NCBI RefSeq assembly: GCF_031583025.1
Contig: NZ_CP134062.1
Span: forward strand, 5,739,234-5,803,233
Reading direction: 5' to 3'
DNA: 64,000 nt
Origin: Mycobacterium sp. Z3061
GTDB lineage: Bacteria; Actinomycetota; Actinomycetes; Mycobacteriales; Mycobacteriaceae
Shown in pieces: positions 1 to 9,900 of this stretch. Each line of letters opens with the position of its first letter. Within the stretch, counting starts at the first letter, position 1. The position numbers and the translations under genes were made by a program. Under the pieces are notes generated by a model. The model was not told the origin of the DNA. It did not search any database and saw only the letters and a list, made by a program, of their open reading frames with translations.

Positions 1-864
1 TATGTCGACATCCCACTGCCGGGACCCCGGCTGCCCCATGACATGGCGTTCACCGAAAACTACGCCATTCTCAACGATTTCCCGCTCTTCTGGGATCCGC
101 AACTGCTCGAGCACAAGGTGCACCTGCCGCGCTTCTACCCCGATATGCCGTCCCGCTTCGCGGTGATTCCGCGCCGCGGGTCGAGCGCTGATATCCGTTG
201 GTTCGAGGCGGATCCGACGTTCGTGTTGCACTTCACCAACGCATACGAGGACGGCGACGAAATCGTGCTGGACGGTTTCTACGAGGGCGCGCCGCAACCT
301 CAGGAAAGTGGTGCGGGCCCAGCTGGCAAGTGGGAGAAGCTGTTTCGGTTCCTGGCGCTGGACCGGATGCAGGCCCGATTGCACCGGTGGCGGTTCAACC
401 TGGTGACCGGTGCGGTCAAGGAAGAGCAGCTGTCGGACTCCATCACCGAGTTCGGCATGATCAACGCGGACTACGCGACGTCGCCCTACCGCTACGTGTA
501 TGCCGCCAGCGGCAAGCCCGGCTGGTTCCTGTTCGACGGACTGGTCAAACACGATCTGCTCACCGGCGGCGAGGAGCGGCACTCATTCGGCGAAGGCGTC
601 TACGGCAGTGAGACCGCGATGGCGCCCCGAACGGGCGGCAGCGGCGCGGAAGACGACGGCTACCTGGTGACCCTGACGACCGACATGAACGCGGACGCGT
701 CGTACTGCCTGGTGTTCGACGCCGCCCGGGTCGGGGACGGTCCGGTGTGCAAACTGGCACTGCCGGAACGCATTTGCAGTGGTACCCATTCGACCTGGGT
801 GCCCGGCACGGAGTTGAGGCGGTGGGATCGGGCCGAGACGGCGGCCGACGCCGTGGGGCTGTAG
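1..864 (+). CDS. Carotenoid cleavage oxygenase family protein, C-terminal part (5'-truncated by window)
   Basis: The reading frame is open from base 1, so the start lies upstream; about 287 residues remain of a family usually near 500. The family (RPE65/CCD-type nonheme iron dioxygenases) cleaves double bonds of carotenoid or stilbene-like substrates, with Fe(II) held by four histidines. Two expected histidine contexts are visible: HDMAFTENYAI near the start, and GTHSTWVPG near the C-terminus. The EFGMINADY segment fits the beta-propeller core. It resembles the Rv0913c product of M. tuberculosis (from memory). It is followed after 4 bases by a VOC-fold gene on the same strand, so the two are probably co-transcribed. 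The substrate cannot be told from sequence. Confidence 0.9.
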   Translation, partial: YVDIPLPGPRLPHDMAFTENYAILNDFPLFWDPQLLEHKVHLPRFYPDMPSRFAVIPRRGSSADIRWFEADPTFVLHFTNAYEDGDEIVLDGFYEGAPQPQESGAGPAGKWEKLFRFLALDRMQARLHRWRFNLVTGAVKEEQLSDSITEFGMINADYATSPYRYVYAASGKPGWFLFDGLVKHDLLTGGEERHSFGEGVYGSETAMAPRTGGSGAEDDGYLVTLTTDMNADASYCLVFDAARVGDGPVCKLALPERICSGTHSTWVPGTELRRWDRAETAADAVGL

Positions 865-868
865 ACGC

Positions 869-1342
869 ATGGGCAAGCACCGCACGACGCACTGGCCCCT
901 GTCGTTGGCGTCGATCGGCTCCATCAGATTCGCCCGACGCTCATCAAACTTCGCCGCGACGGTGCGGTTCTACCGCGAACTGGTAGGGCTGCCACTGCAC
1001 GAGACCTTCGGCGACAGCTACGGCAGCAACGGCGCCATCTTCGGGCTGCCCAGCTGGAATCTGACGATGGAGATCGTCGAGTCGGTCGAGCCCGTCGCGG
1101 TGGACCCGCACGAACAGCTGTGCCTGTACTTCCCGGATCAACAATCCCAACAGGCGGCGATCGCGCGCCTAGAGGCGGCGTCGTGTCCGCGTGTCGAGCA
1201 GCACCCCTACTGGAGCGCGGTGGGCGCGGTCACCTACCGGGACCCCGACGGCCGCGAGATCGTGTTCGCGCCCTTCGTCTACGGCGTCAACGAGCCGGAG
1301 GGTAGTTCGGCCTCCGGCACGCACGAGTTCCCCTCGAACTGA
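869..1342 (+). CDS. VOC-superfamily (glyoxalase/dioxygenase fold) protein
   Basis: This 157-residue protein has the single beta-alpha-beta-beta-beta pairing of the vicinal oxygen chelate fold. Residues ~17-45 give the first strand and helix (NFAATVRFYRELVGLPL), and the C-terminal half contains the typical YRDPDGREIVFA strand with its acidic metal-site residue. The ATG lies 5 bases after the preceding dioxygenase stop, so translational coupling is likely. The substrate is unknown; members include glyoxalases, ring-cleavage dioxygenases and resistance proteins. The N-terminal ~15 residues are not typical of the fold, and a start further in cannot be excluded. Confidence 0.85.
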   Translation: MGKHRTTHWPLSLASIGSIRFARRSSNFAATVRFYRELVGLPLHETFGDSYGSNGAIFGLPSWNLTMEIVESVEPVAVDPHEQLCLYFPDQQSQQAAIARLEAASCPRVEQHPYWSAVGAVTYRDPDGREIVFAPFVYGVNEPEGSSASGTHEFPSN

Positions 1343-1405
1343 AACTTTTTGCCGTGCTTGTTCGCGGTTTGCGGCCATCGAACCTGCGGCTGCCGCCGCC
1401 GGACA

Positions 1406-1840
1406 CTACTCCTCCAAGGCACGCGCGCATCGGTCGAGAATCGCCCGGAAGTTCCAGGGGAACAGACGGGAGGTGACGGCCTCCATTGCCTTGCCGCCCG
1501 CGCGAACAGGATGGGTGTATTCCGTCAACCAGCTGACGTGAGTTCCTTCTGCTTCGGGGGTGAACGTCAGAGTGCCGCCCTCATGGTCGAAGACAGGGAA
1601 GGACCGAACGATCCGATACGAGTAACCGCGCGGTGGATCATATGCAGTGATTTCTTCTCGAAGCCACATGCCTGTGGCGATCGCCTCCCGCAGTCCACCG
1701 GCGCCATGGCCTGATGAGTTCTTCGCCCAACCGGCCTTGAGAATCAGAGGCGCCGCGGTCAAGTTAGCGGGGTCCGACAGCCAACCGAAGACTCGTTCGG
1801 GCGAAGCCCTGATCGTCCGCTCCACGTGAATCTTGACCAT
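1406..1840 (-). CDS. START/SRPBCC-fold (polyketide cyclase-like) protein
   Basis: 144 residues. The N-terminus (IHVERTIRASPERVFGWLSDPANL) is the hallmark first strand and helix pair of the SRPBCC superfamily. A central strand region follows (EEITAYDPPRGYSYRI), then a C-terminal long helix (FRAILDRCARALEE). These proteins bind hydrophobic ligands in a helix-grip cavity; some are cyclases/aromatases, others toxins or carriers, and no catalytic role can be assigned here. It converges on the VOC gene at 869-1342, and the membrane protein gene at 1907 lies upstream on the same strand. A second member of the fold (3214-3687) lies close by. Confidence 0.8.
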   Translation of the reverse strand: MVKIHVERTIRASPERVFGWLSDPANLTAAPLILKAGWAKNSSGHGAGGLREAIATGMWLREEITAYDPPRGYSYRIVRSFPVFDHEGGTLTFTPEAEGTHVSWLTEYTHPVRAGGKAMEAVTSRLFPWNFRAILDRCARALEE

Positions 1841-1906
1841 CAGGAATCCCGCCCTTGTCGTCTGCGTACACCAGCAGGGAAACCTTAGACGGACGACTCC
1901 TACGTT

Positions 1907-2335
1907 CTAGCGCTCTCTGCCCAACGCAGCGGTCGCCACCGCCCACAGCGCACACAGCACCGCGCACCCGGCGGCGACCGCCCCCACGTACAACCCGTAT
2001 TCGGCCGATACCGGCGCATTGACGTTGCGCTGGTAATACAGCACCATCAGCGCGCCGATCAACAGCGAAATGATCAGCGCGGCAATCGACGCCGCCCGCA
2101 CCGAGAGTCCGCGGCCCACCATTGCGCCGGCCACCAGTAGCGTCGACGACAGCAACACGATCAGTTGACCGGCGCCGAAGCCACGAGGCAGCTCCAGGCT
2201 CCCGTGGGTGCCGCCGATGGCGTTCGCCCAGCCACCACCGTTGACCTTCGTCGCCAACCAGGGCATCCATGCGCTGGCCAGCACCGCCGTGGCGAACAGC
2301 GCCACCAGCCAACCGGGACGCAGGTGGCGGGTCAT
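1907..2335 (-). CDS. Small integral membrane protein (Rv0912-like)
   Basis: 142 residues with four hydrophobic stretches of membrane-spanning length. These are ~8-25 (WLVALFATAVLASAWMPWL), ~53-72 (GQLIVLLSSTLLVAGAMV), ~82-102 (ASIAALIISLLIGALMVLYY) and ~114-138 (YVGAVAAGCAVLCALWAVAT). There is no recognisable catalytic motif. Position and length match the Rv0912 product of M. tuberculosis (from memory). It lies between a START-fold gene and a two-domain VOC gene on the same strand, 27 bases downstream of the latter's stop, so a joint operon is likely. Function unknown. Confidence 0.8.
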   Translation of the reverse strand: MTRHLRPGWLVALFATAVLASAWMPWLATKVNGGGWANAIGGTHGSLELPRGFGAGQLIVLLSSTLLVAGAMVGRGLSVRAASIAALIISLLIGALMVLYYQRNVNAPVSAEYGLYVGAVAAGCAVLCALWAVATAALGRER

Positions 2336-2362
2336 GGTTGCGAGGTTAGTCGAGGCAGCGAC

Positions 2363-3136
2363 TCAGTCCTGAAGCGACGACAAGTTGAAGGCGACTCCCG
2401 TCGGATCGGCGGCCGCGGCCAGCCGCCCGTAGGGGGTGTCCTCGGCCTCGCGTAGCACCGCACCACCGTTGTCGGTGATCACCTGCAGCGTCTTGTCGAC
2501 ATTTTCGGCGCCGAAGAAGATGTTCCACTGCGACGGCACACCCTCGGGTAGGAATCCCGCTCCGTCCATCACGCCGAGCAACTGTTGGTCACCGAACCAG
2601 GCTGTGGTGTAACGGAATTCATCGGTGTCACCGACCTGCTCGGTGCGCCACCCGAACACCTCGCGGTAGAAGTCAACGGCGGCGCGGTAATCACGCGTCG
2701 TCAACTGATGCCAGACGGGTGCACCGGCCTCGCCCGTCACCTCAAAACCGCGGTGCTGCAACGGCTGCCACAGACCGAAGGCGGCACCGGACGGATCGGT
2801 GGCCACCGCCATGAAGCCCTTGTCGGGAATCTCCATAGGCTGCATGCAACCTGAGCCGCCGGCCGCGGTGATTGCCGAGACCGCCGCATAGATGTCGGCG
2901 GTGTGGAAGTAGGTGGCCCAGTTGTCGGGAGCCTGCCACTCCGGATTGTTTGCCATCAACCCGGCGACGGCACGGCCGTCTCTGGCGGCGTTGATGTAGC
3001 CGCCGTAGTCCGGTCCGGCCGACTCGAACGTCCATCCGAAGACGGTTCCGTAGAAATCTTGCGCACGGTCGACGTCGGATGTGGTCAGGTCGATCCAGCA
3101 GGGGGCGCCCAGCGGCGCGTCGTCACGGATTGGCAC
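2363..3136 (-). CDS. Two-domain VOC/glyoxalase family protein (Rv0911-like)
   Basis: 257 residues comprising two VOC modules. Module 1 (residues ~10-125) begins CWIDLTTSDVDRAQDFYGTVFGWTF and ends ATDPSGAAFGLWQP. Module 2 (~140-257) begins VWHQLTTRDYRAAVDFYREVFGWRT and ends AADPTGVAFNLS. Length equals the M. tuberculosis Rv0911 product (from memory), and the pattern is shared with the secreted antigen CFP32. The start is GTG at 3134-3136, supported by a strong upstream AAGGAGGA ribosome-binding site. The family binds metals or small ligands; no substrate can be stated. The antitoxin-toxin pair lies upstream on the same strand. Confidence 0.88.
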   Translation of the reverse strand: MPIRDDAPLGAPCWIDLTTSDVDRAQDFYGTVFGWTFESAGPDYGGYINAARDGRAVAGLMANNPEWQAPDNWATYFHTADIYAAVSAITAAGGSGCMQPMEIPDKGFMAVATDPSGAAFGLWQPLQHRGFEVTGEAGAPVWHQLTTRDYRAAVDFYREVFGWRTEQVGDTDEFRYTTAWFGDQQLLGVMDGAGFLPEGVPSQWNIFFGAENVDKTLQVITDNGGAVLREAEDTPYGRLAAAADPTGVAFNLSSLQD

Positions 3137-3213
3137 AAGGTCCTCCTTGGTCGGTGGGTACCTCGATATCGACTCGGCCTGAGCCGGAATGTCATCGGCA
3201 CCGACCAGTCAGC

Positions 3214-3687
3214 TCAGCGATCCAGGACGCTGTCGCCGTTCGTCCGCGGGTCAGGGCGGGCGAACACCCTGACGAAGTTCTGCAGGGATTCGCGGATATC
3301 GCTTCGTAACGCGGCGGCGACGACCATGCCGATCGGCCCGAACAACGCCGGCCCGCCGAGATGCACGTCGAAGCTGACGACGGAACCCTGCTCTTTAGGC
3401 GCGACTTTGGCCATCAGTTTCACCTTGACCCCGCCCACGCCGTCGCCGTTGAGCGTCATGCCTTCCGGGGGCTTGTAACGCACGATCGTCCACCTGATGC
3501 GGTTGGGCATGCCCTTGACCTCGACGTAGGACTCGATGACGGTGCCCTTCTCGAGCACGTCGGGCAGCTTGCTACGCCAGACCTTATGGATGGTCAGCCA
3601 CTCCCGGTACCGGTTCAGGTCGGAGGCGTGTGTCCAGGCCTGTTCCGGCGGCAGCGGCACATCGATCGATCCGGAGAGTTTCGCCAT
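3214..3687 (-). CDS. Toxin Rv0910-type, SRPBCC fold
   Basis: 157 residues, beginning MAKLSGSIDVPLPPEQAW and closely matching, from memory, the M. tuberculosis Rv0910 product. That protein was proposed as the toxin of an Rv0909/Rv0910 type II pair. The fold is the START/SRPBCC helix-grip, with the usual N-terminal strand-helix, central strands (SYVEVKGMPNRIRWTIVRY) and long C-terminal helix (FGPIGMVVAAALRSDIRESLQNFV). The chosen ATG at 3685-3687 lies 4 bases after the antitoxin stop; an upstream in-frame start would run through the antitoxin gene in another frame. The target and mechanism are not clear from sequence. Confidence 0.85.
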   Translation of the reverse strand: MAKLSGSIDVPLPPEQAWTHASDLNRYREWLTIHKVWRSKLPDVLEKGTVIESYVEVKGMPNRIRWTIVRYKPPEGMTLNGDGVGGVKVKLMAKVAPKEQGSVVSFDVHLGGPALFGPIGMVVAAALRSDIRESLQNFVRVFARPDPRTNGDSVLDR

Positions 3688-3691
3688 GTCG

Positions 3692-3871
3692 TCAGCTCTG
3701 CTGGCCGCCGGTGTCGACGATCTTTCTGGCTTCCTCCTGCACCTTGTGGATGGTGTCGGAGTACTTGCCCTGTGTCTTGTCGTCGACGAACTCGCCGGCC
3801 TTGGTGATCGCCGTCTCGACCTTGTCGGCATTCTGCGCGAGCAGGTCTTTGGCTTTGTCCAGGAATGCCAT
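3692..3871 (-). CDS. Antitoxin Rv0909-type (59 aa)
   Basis: A short gene read directly from the minus strand: ATG at 3869-3871, TGA at 3692-3694, 59 residues. The product starts [20 protein letters not shown] and is lysine- and glutamate-rich and helical, matching the small Rv0909-type antitoxin (DUF/CsbD-like mycobacterial family) by memory. It ends 4 bases before the ATG of the toxin gene, which is the usual spacing of a co-translated antitoxin-toxin pair. A GGGGAAGGAAC stretch upstream can serve as ribosome-binding site. It sits directly downstream of the giant PPE gene, whose stop is at 3950. Confidence 0.85.
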   Translation of the reverse strand: MAFLDKAKDLLAQNADKVETAITKAGEFVDDKTQGKYSDTIHKVQEEARKIVDTGGQQS

Positions 3872-3949
3872 GTGCGCTGTTCCTTCCCCATGGGACTCCT
3901 CCCCCGGGAGCCCTACTTTGCTGGGGAAACCCTACTTGTCGCGCGCGGG

Positions 3950-6900
3950 CTAGGGCACGCTGCCTTGCAGGAACAGACCGGACAGTCGGGTGCCGAAGTT
4001 CCCGATGCCGGAGATGAGGCCGGCTATCGCGATGTCCAGGCTGCTGGTGTTGCCGATACCGGACATGGCGCTGCCCAGGTTGGTCAGGCCGGACAGCAGT
4101 TCGCCGCCGTAGTTCTCGAACCCGGAGATATGCGAGCCGACGTTGAAGATGCCGGAGATGGTGTCACCGATGTTGCCGAATCCGGATGTGCCGCCGCCGC
4201 CGGAGTTGAAGAAGCCCGACGACGGGGCGGTGGTCGAGTTGCCGATGCCGGCCATTGCAAGCAGTCGGGACACCGGCACGGCGATCGGACCGCTCCCTCC
4301 GGCGAGACCGACGGTGAGGAAAGTAGTGTCGCTGCCGACGGTGAGGTCAAGCGGAATTGTGGCGAGTCTGATCTCCGGCACCTGGATTGGGTCGAGCGCA
4401 GAGCGCAATGGAATCTGCAAGCTGATCGGGAGGCCCGAGACCGGAATGTGGACGTTCGGGAACGGGTCGGGCAGCGGGATCACCAGGTCAAAGCCGTCGG
4501 TTTGGGCGTCGACCACGATGTCGAAGTTCACCGGAATCGCGCCGCCGTTCACAGCGTGAATTGTGAACGGGTTCACGGTGAGCCCGGTGATGTTCCCGGT
4601 AACCGGCAACTTGATCAATCCACCGCCGCCAAGGGTCAGGGGGATGTCGGGGATGGTCAGGGTGTAGTCGGCCTGGATCAGGCCCTGGCGGTCACCGCGC
4701 CACAACAGGCCGTTGCTCTGGTTGCCCGAGATGAACGCCCCGGTGTCGAGGTCACCGGTGTTGGCCCACCCGGTGTTGGTGTCCCCGGTGTTGAACCCGC
4801 CGGTGTTGACATCACCGGGGTTAAAGGACCCGGAATTGAAATCACCGGCGTTGAACCCGCCGCTGTTGTAGCTACCCGCATTAGCCCAGCCGGTGTTGAA
4901 CCCACCGGCGTTGAACACCCCGGTGTTCGCCGTCCCGGAGTTCCCGATCCCGGTGTTGAACGACCCCGAGTTCCCGATCCCATAGTTCCCCGTCCCCGAA
5001 TTGAAGAACCCGACATTCCCAGTCCCGGAGTTGAACAACCCCACATTCCCCGAGCCGGAATTGAACGCCCCGAACCCCACCTGATGATCACCAGTCAACC
5101 CGACACCAAAATTGTTGCTACCCGTATTGCCGAACCCGACATTCCCCGCCCCGGTGTTCCCCCACCCGATATTCACACTGCCCGCATTGCCCCCGCCCCA
5201 GTTCCCGCTCCCGGCATTACCGCTCCCCACATTGGAACCACCGAGGTTGCCCCACCCCACATTGCCCGACCCCGCGTTGCCCGACCCGACATTGCCCTCA
5301 CCGACATTCCCGCCACCCCAATTGCCCACACCCACATTCCCGCCACCCAGATTGACATCCCCCACATTCGCCAGGCCCACATTCCCGCCACCCACATTGG
5401 CCACCCCCAGGTTGAACACCCGCTCCACACCCGCACCCACCCCCAACACCGCATCCGACCACCCCGACACACCCTCACCCACATTCCACAACCCCGACCC
5501 CAACCCACCCACATTCCCCACACCCGACAGCACCCCACTGGACACATTCCACCAACCCGAACCCCCACCCACATTCCCAAACCCCGACGCCGAACCCGAC
5601 CCACTATTGAAAAACCCCGACGACGGCCCACCCGTGACATTCCCCAACCCCGGCCCCGCCACCAAACCCAACACCGGCACCACGAGTGGACCCAGACCCG
5701 GACCGGAGAAGCTCAGGTGGAGTCCCTGGCCCGGACCGCCCACCAACAGGCTCAAGGACGGGCCGAGGATGGTGATCGGATCCGTTCGGAGCGGCCCGAT
5801 GGTGCCGGTGATGCTGTTTCCGTCGCCGTTCGGATTGACCAGGTCCAGCGCCGGGATCGTGAACGGGTCGATCACGATGTTGCCGAGGGCGCCGGTGATG
5901 GGGATGTTCAGGGGGATGGTGACGTCCAGGCCGATGGCGATGCGGGGGATGGTCAGGGTGTAGTCGAAGGCGGCCTGGCCCTGGTTGTCTCCGCGCCAGA
6001 AGAAGCCGTTGTTCAGATCACCCCGGTTGAACCCGCCGGTGTTGAAGTCCCCGGTATTGGCCCAGCCAGTGTTGTAATCCCCGGTGTTGAACCACCCCGT
6101 GTTCGTCTGGCCGGGATTCCACGAACCGGTGTTGGAAGACCCCACGTTGAAGCTGCCGGTGTTGTAGCTGCCCGGATTGGCGATCCCGGTGTTGAGCACA
6201 CCGGTGTTGAACACCCCGGTATTGAGCCGGCCCGCATTGAACAACCCGACGTTCGACTCCCCGGAGTTCCCGATCCCCCAGTTCCCCGACCCGGAATTGA
6301 ACAACCCCACATTCCCGGACCCCGAATTGAACAACCCCACATTCCCGTCGCCGGAGTTCCACGCCCCGAACCCCACCTGATGATCACCGGACAACCCGAA
6401 ACCAACATTGTTCGACCCGGTATTACCGAACCCGACGTTGTTCAGCCCACTGTTGCCGAACCCGAAGTTGTGGTCACCAAGATTACCGAATCCCACATTG
6501 TGCGAGCCCAGATTCGCCGGCCCCACATTGAAGTCACCCAGGTTCCCCGACCCCAGATTGAAACTCCCCACACTCCCCAACCCGACATTCCACGCACCCA
6601 GATTCCCGAAACCAGCATTCGAGTCACCGACATTGCCGAAACCGACATTCCCCCAACCGATATCAGCGAACCCGACATTGCCCACACCCACACTTGCCAA
6701 CCCCACACCCAACACACCCGAGGGCCCCGCCCCAGGTGAGGCCGTATTGCCGATCCCCGACAACGAACCCCCCAGAGTCGACACCCCCGACACCAAAACA
6801 CCCAGGTTCTTCACACCCGAGACCATCGACCCGACATTGCCGTACCCAGACACAACCTGACCGATATTCCCCAACCCCGACACCCCACCCGCACCGGAAT

Positions 6901-9900
6901 TAAAGAACCCCGACGACGGCGCCACCGTGCTATTCCCCAACCCCGGCACCGCAGCCACATGCAGCAACTGCACCACCACCGGCCCCGCACTCCCACCCAC
7001 ATTCACCGTCAACGGCGTCCCCACACCACCCAACACCACATTGTTGAAAGCGATGGTGTTTATCCGGATGGCCGGTGTCGTGATGGGCTGCAGGAAGTTG
7101 TTGGCAACTCCAATCTCCAGCCTGATCGGCAGGCCCGGCACGTCGACACCGACGTGTCCTACCGGGTCGGGAAGATCGATGCCGATGGTGATGTTCGGGG
7201 TCTGCCCGAGCAGGGTCAGGTGGCCGACGACCGGGATCCCGCCGCCGCCGACACCGTGAATTGTGAACGGGTTGACGGTGAGTCCGGTGATGTTGCCGGT
7301 GATGGGGATGTTGAGGATGCCACCGCCGGCCAGGGTCAGGGGGATGTCGGGGATGGTCAGGGTGTAGTCGGCCTGGATCAGGCCCTGGCGGTCACCGCGC
7401 CACAACAGGCCGTTGCTCTGGTTGCCCGAGATGAACGCCCCGGTGTCGAGGTCACCGGTGTTGGCCCACCCGGTGTTGGTGTCCCCGGTGTTGAACCCGC
7501 CGGTGTTGACATCACCGGGGTTAAAGGACCCGGAATTGAAATCACCGGCGTTGAACCCGCCGCTGTTGTAGCTACCCGCATTAGCCCAGCCGGTGTTGAA
7601 CCCACCGGCGTTGAACACCCCGGTGTTCGCCGTCCCGGAGTTCCCGATCCCGGTGTTGAACGACCCCGAGTTCCCGATCCCATAGTTCCCCGTCCCCGAA
7701 TTGAAGAACCCGACATTCCCAGTCCCGGAGTTGAACAACCCCACATTCCCCGAGCCGGAATTGAACGCCCCGAACCCCACCTGATGATCACCAGTCAACC
7801 CGACCCCGAAATTATTCGAACCCGTATTGCCGAACCCGATATTGCTCAGACCGCTGTTCCCGAAGCCAAAATTGGAATCCCCATCATTACCCCACCCGAT
7901 ATTGAACGAACCAAGATTCCCCCACCCCACGTTATGACCACCGAGATTGCCCCACCCCACATTGCCCGACCCCGCGTTGCCCGACCCAACATTGCCCTCA
8001 CCGACATTCCCGCCACCCCAATTGCCCACACCCACATTCCCGCCACCTAGATTGACATCCCCCACATTCGCCAAGCCCACATTCCCGCCACCCACATTGG
8101 CCACCCCCACGTTGAACACCCGCTCCACACCCGCACCCACCCCCAACACCGCATCCGACCACCCCGACACACCCTCACCCACATTCCACAACCCCGACCC
8201 CAACCCACCCACATTCCCCACACCCGACAGCACCCCACTGGACACATTCCACCAACCCGAACCCCCACCCACATTCCCAAACCCCGACGCCGAACCCGAC
8301 CCACTATTGAAAAACCCCGACGACGGCCCACCCGTCGCATTCCCCAACCCCGGCCCCGCCACCAACCCCAACACCGGAACCACCACCGGACCCACCGCCG
8401 GACCCAACAAACTCAACCGCAACGACTCACCCGGACCACCCACCACCAAGTTCAACGACGGACCCGACACCACAATCGAATCCACCACAATCGGACCAAT
8501 GGTGGCGTCTAGGTTGTCCCCATTCAGATGGAGCGCCGGAATCTGAAATGAGTCGGTAACGATGTTGCCGAGGGCGCCGGTGATGGGGATGTTCAGGGGG
8601 ATGGTGACGTCCAGGCCGATGGCGATGCGGGGGATGGTCAGGGTGTAGTCGAAGGCGGCCTGGCCCTGGTTGTCTCCGCGCCAGAAGAAGCCGTTGTTCA
8701 GATCACCCCGGTTGAACCCGCCGGTGTTGAAGTCCCCGGTATTGGCCCAGCCAGTGTTGTAATCCCCGGTGTTGAACCACCCCGTGTTCGTCTGGCCGGG
8801 ATTCCACGAACCGGTGTTGGAAGACCCCACGTTGAAGCTGCCGGTGTTGTAGCTGCCCGGATTGGCGATCCCGGTGTTGAGCACACCGGTGTTGAACACC
8901 CCGGTATTGAGCCGGCCCGCATTGAACAACCCGACGTTCGACTCCCCGGAGTTCCCGATCCCCCAGTTCCCCGACCCGGAATTGAACAACCCCACATTCC
9001 CGGACCCCGAATTGAACAACCCCACATTCCCGTCGCCGGAGTTCCACGCCCCGAACCCCACCTGATGATCACCGGACAACCCGAAACCAACATTGTTCGA
9101 CCCGGTATTACCGAACCCGACGTTGTTCAGCCCACTGTTGCCGAACCCGAAGTTGTGGTCACCAAGATTACCGAATCCCACATTGTGCGAGCCCAGATTC
9201 GCCGGCCCCACATTGAAGTCACCCAGGTTCCCCGACCCCAGATTGAAACTCCCCACACTCCCCAACCCGACATTCCACGCACCCAGATTCCCGAAACCAG
9301 CATTCGAGTCACCGACATTGCCGAAACCGACATTCCCCCAACCGATATCAGCGAACCCGACATTGCCCACACCCACACTTGCCAACCCCACACCCAACAC
9401 ACCCGAGGGCCCCGCCCCAGGTGAGGCCGTATTGCCGATCCCCGACAACGAACCCCCCAGAGTCGACACCCCCGACACCAAAACACCCAGGTTCTTCACA
9501 CCCGAGACCATCGACCCGACATTGCCGTACCCAGACACAACCTGACCGATATTCCCCAACCCCGACACCCCACCCGCACCGGAATTAAAGAACCCCGACG
9601 ACGGCGCCACCGTGCTATTCCCCAACCCCGGCACCGCAGCCACATGCAGCAACTGCACCACCACCGGCCCCGCACTCCCACCCACATTCACCGTCAACGG
9701 CGTCCCCACACCACCCAACACCAGGTTGTTCAAGACGATGGGGTTGACAGCGATCCGCGGTATTGCGATGGAAGTCAATGTGTCGTCGATAGTGACGTGA
9801 AGATTCAGCGGCAGCGGGGGTATTGGGATGGTGACTGACGGCAGCGGGTCGGGGAGACCGACACGGATATCGAGTCCGCCCGTGTCGGCGCCCAAGACAT

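Noticed and set aside
3536-6739. Long plus-strand open frame (1,067 codons) rich in Pro, Val and His
   Set aside because: It is antisense to the giant PPE-MPTR gene and the toxin region; its repetitive composition is the complement of the pentapeptide array. The minus frame has a PPE domain, ribosome-binding site and full-length coherence.
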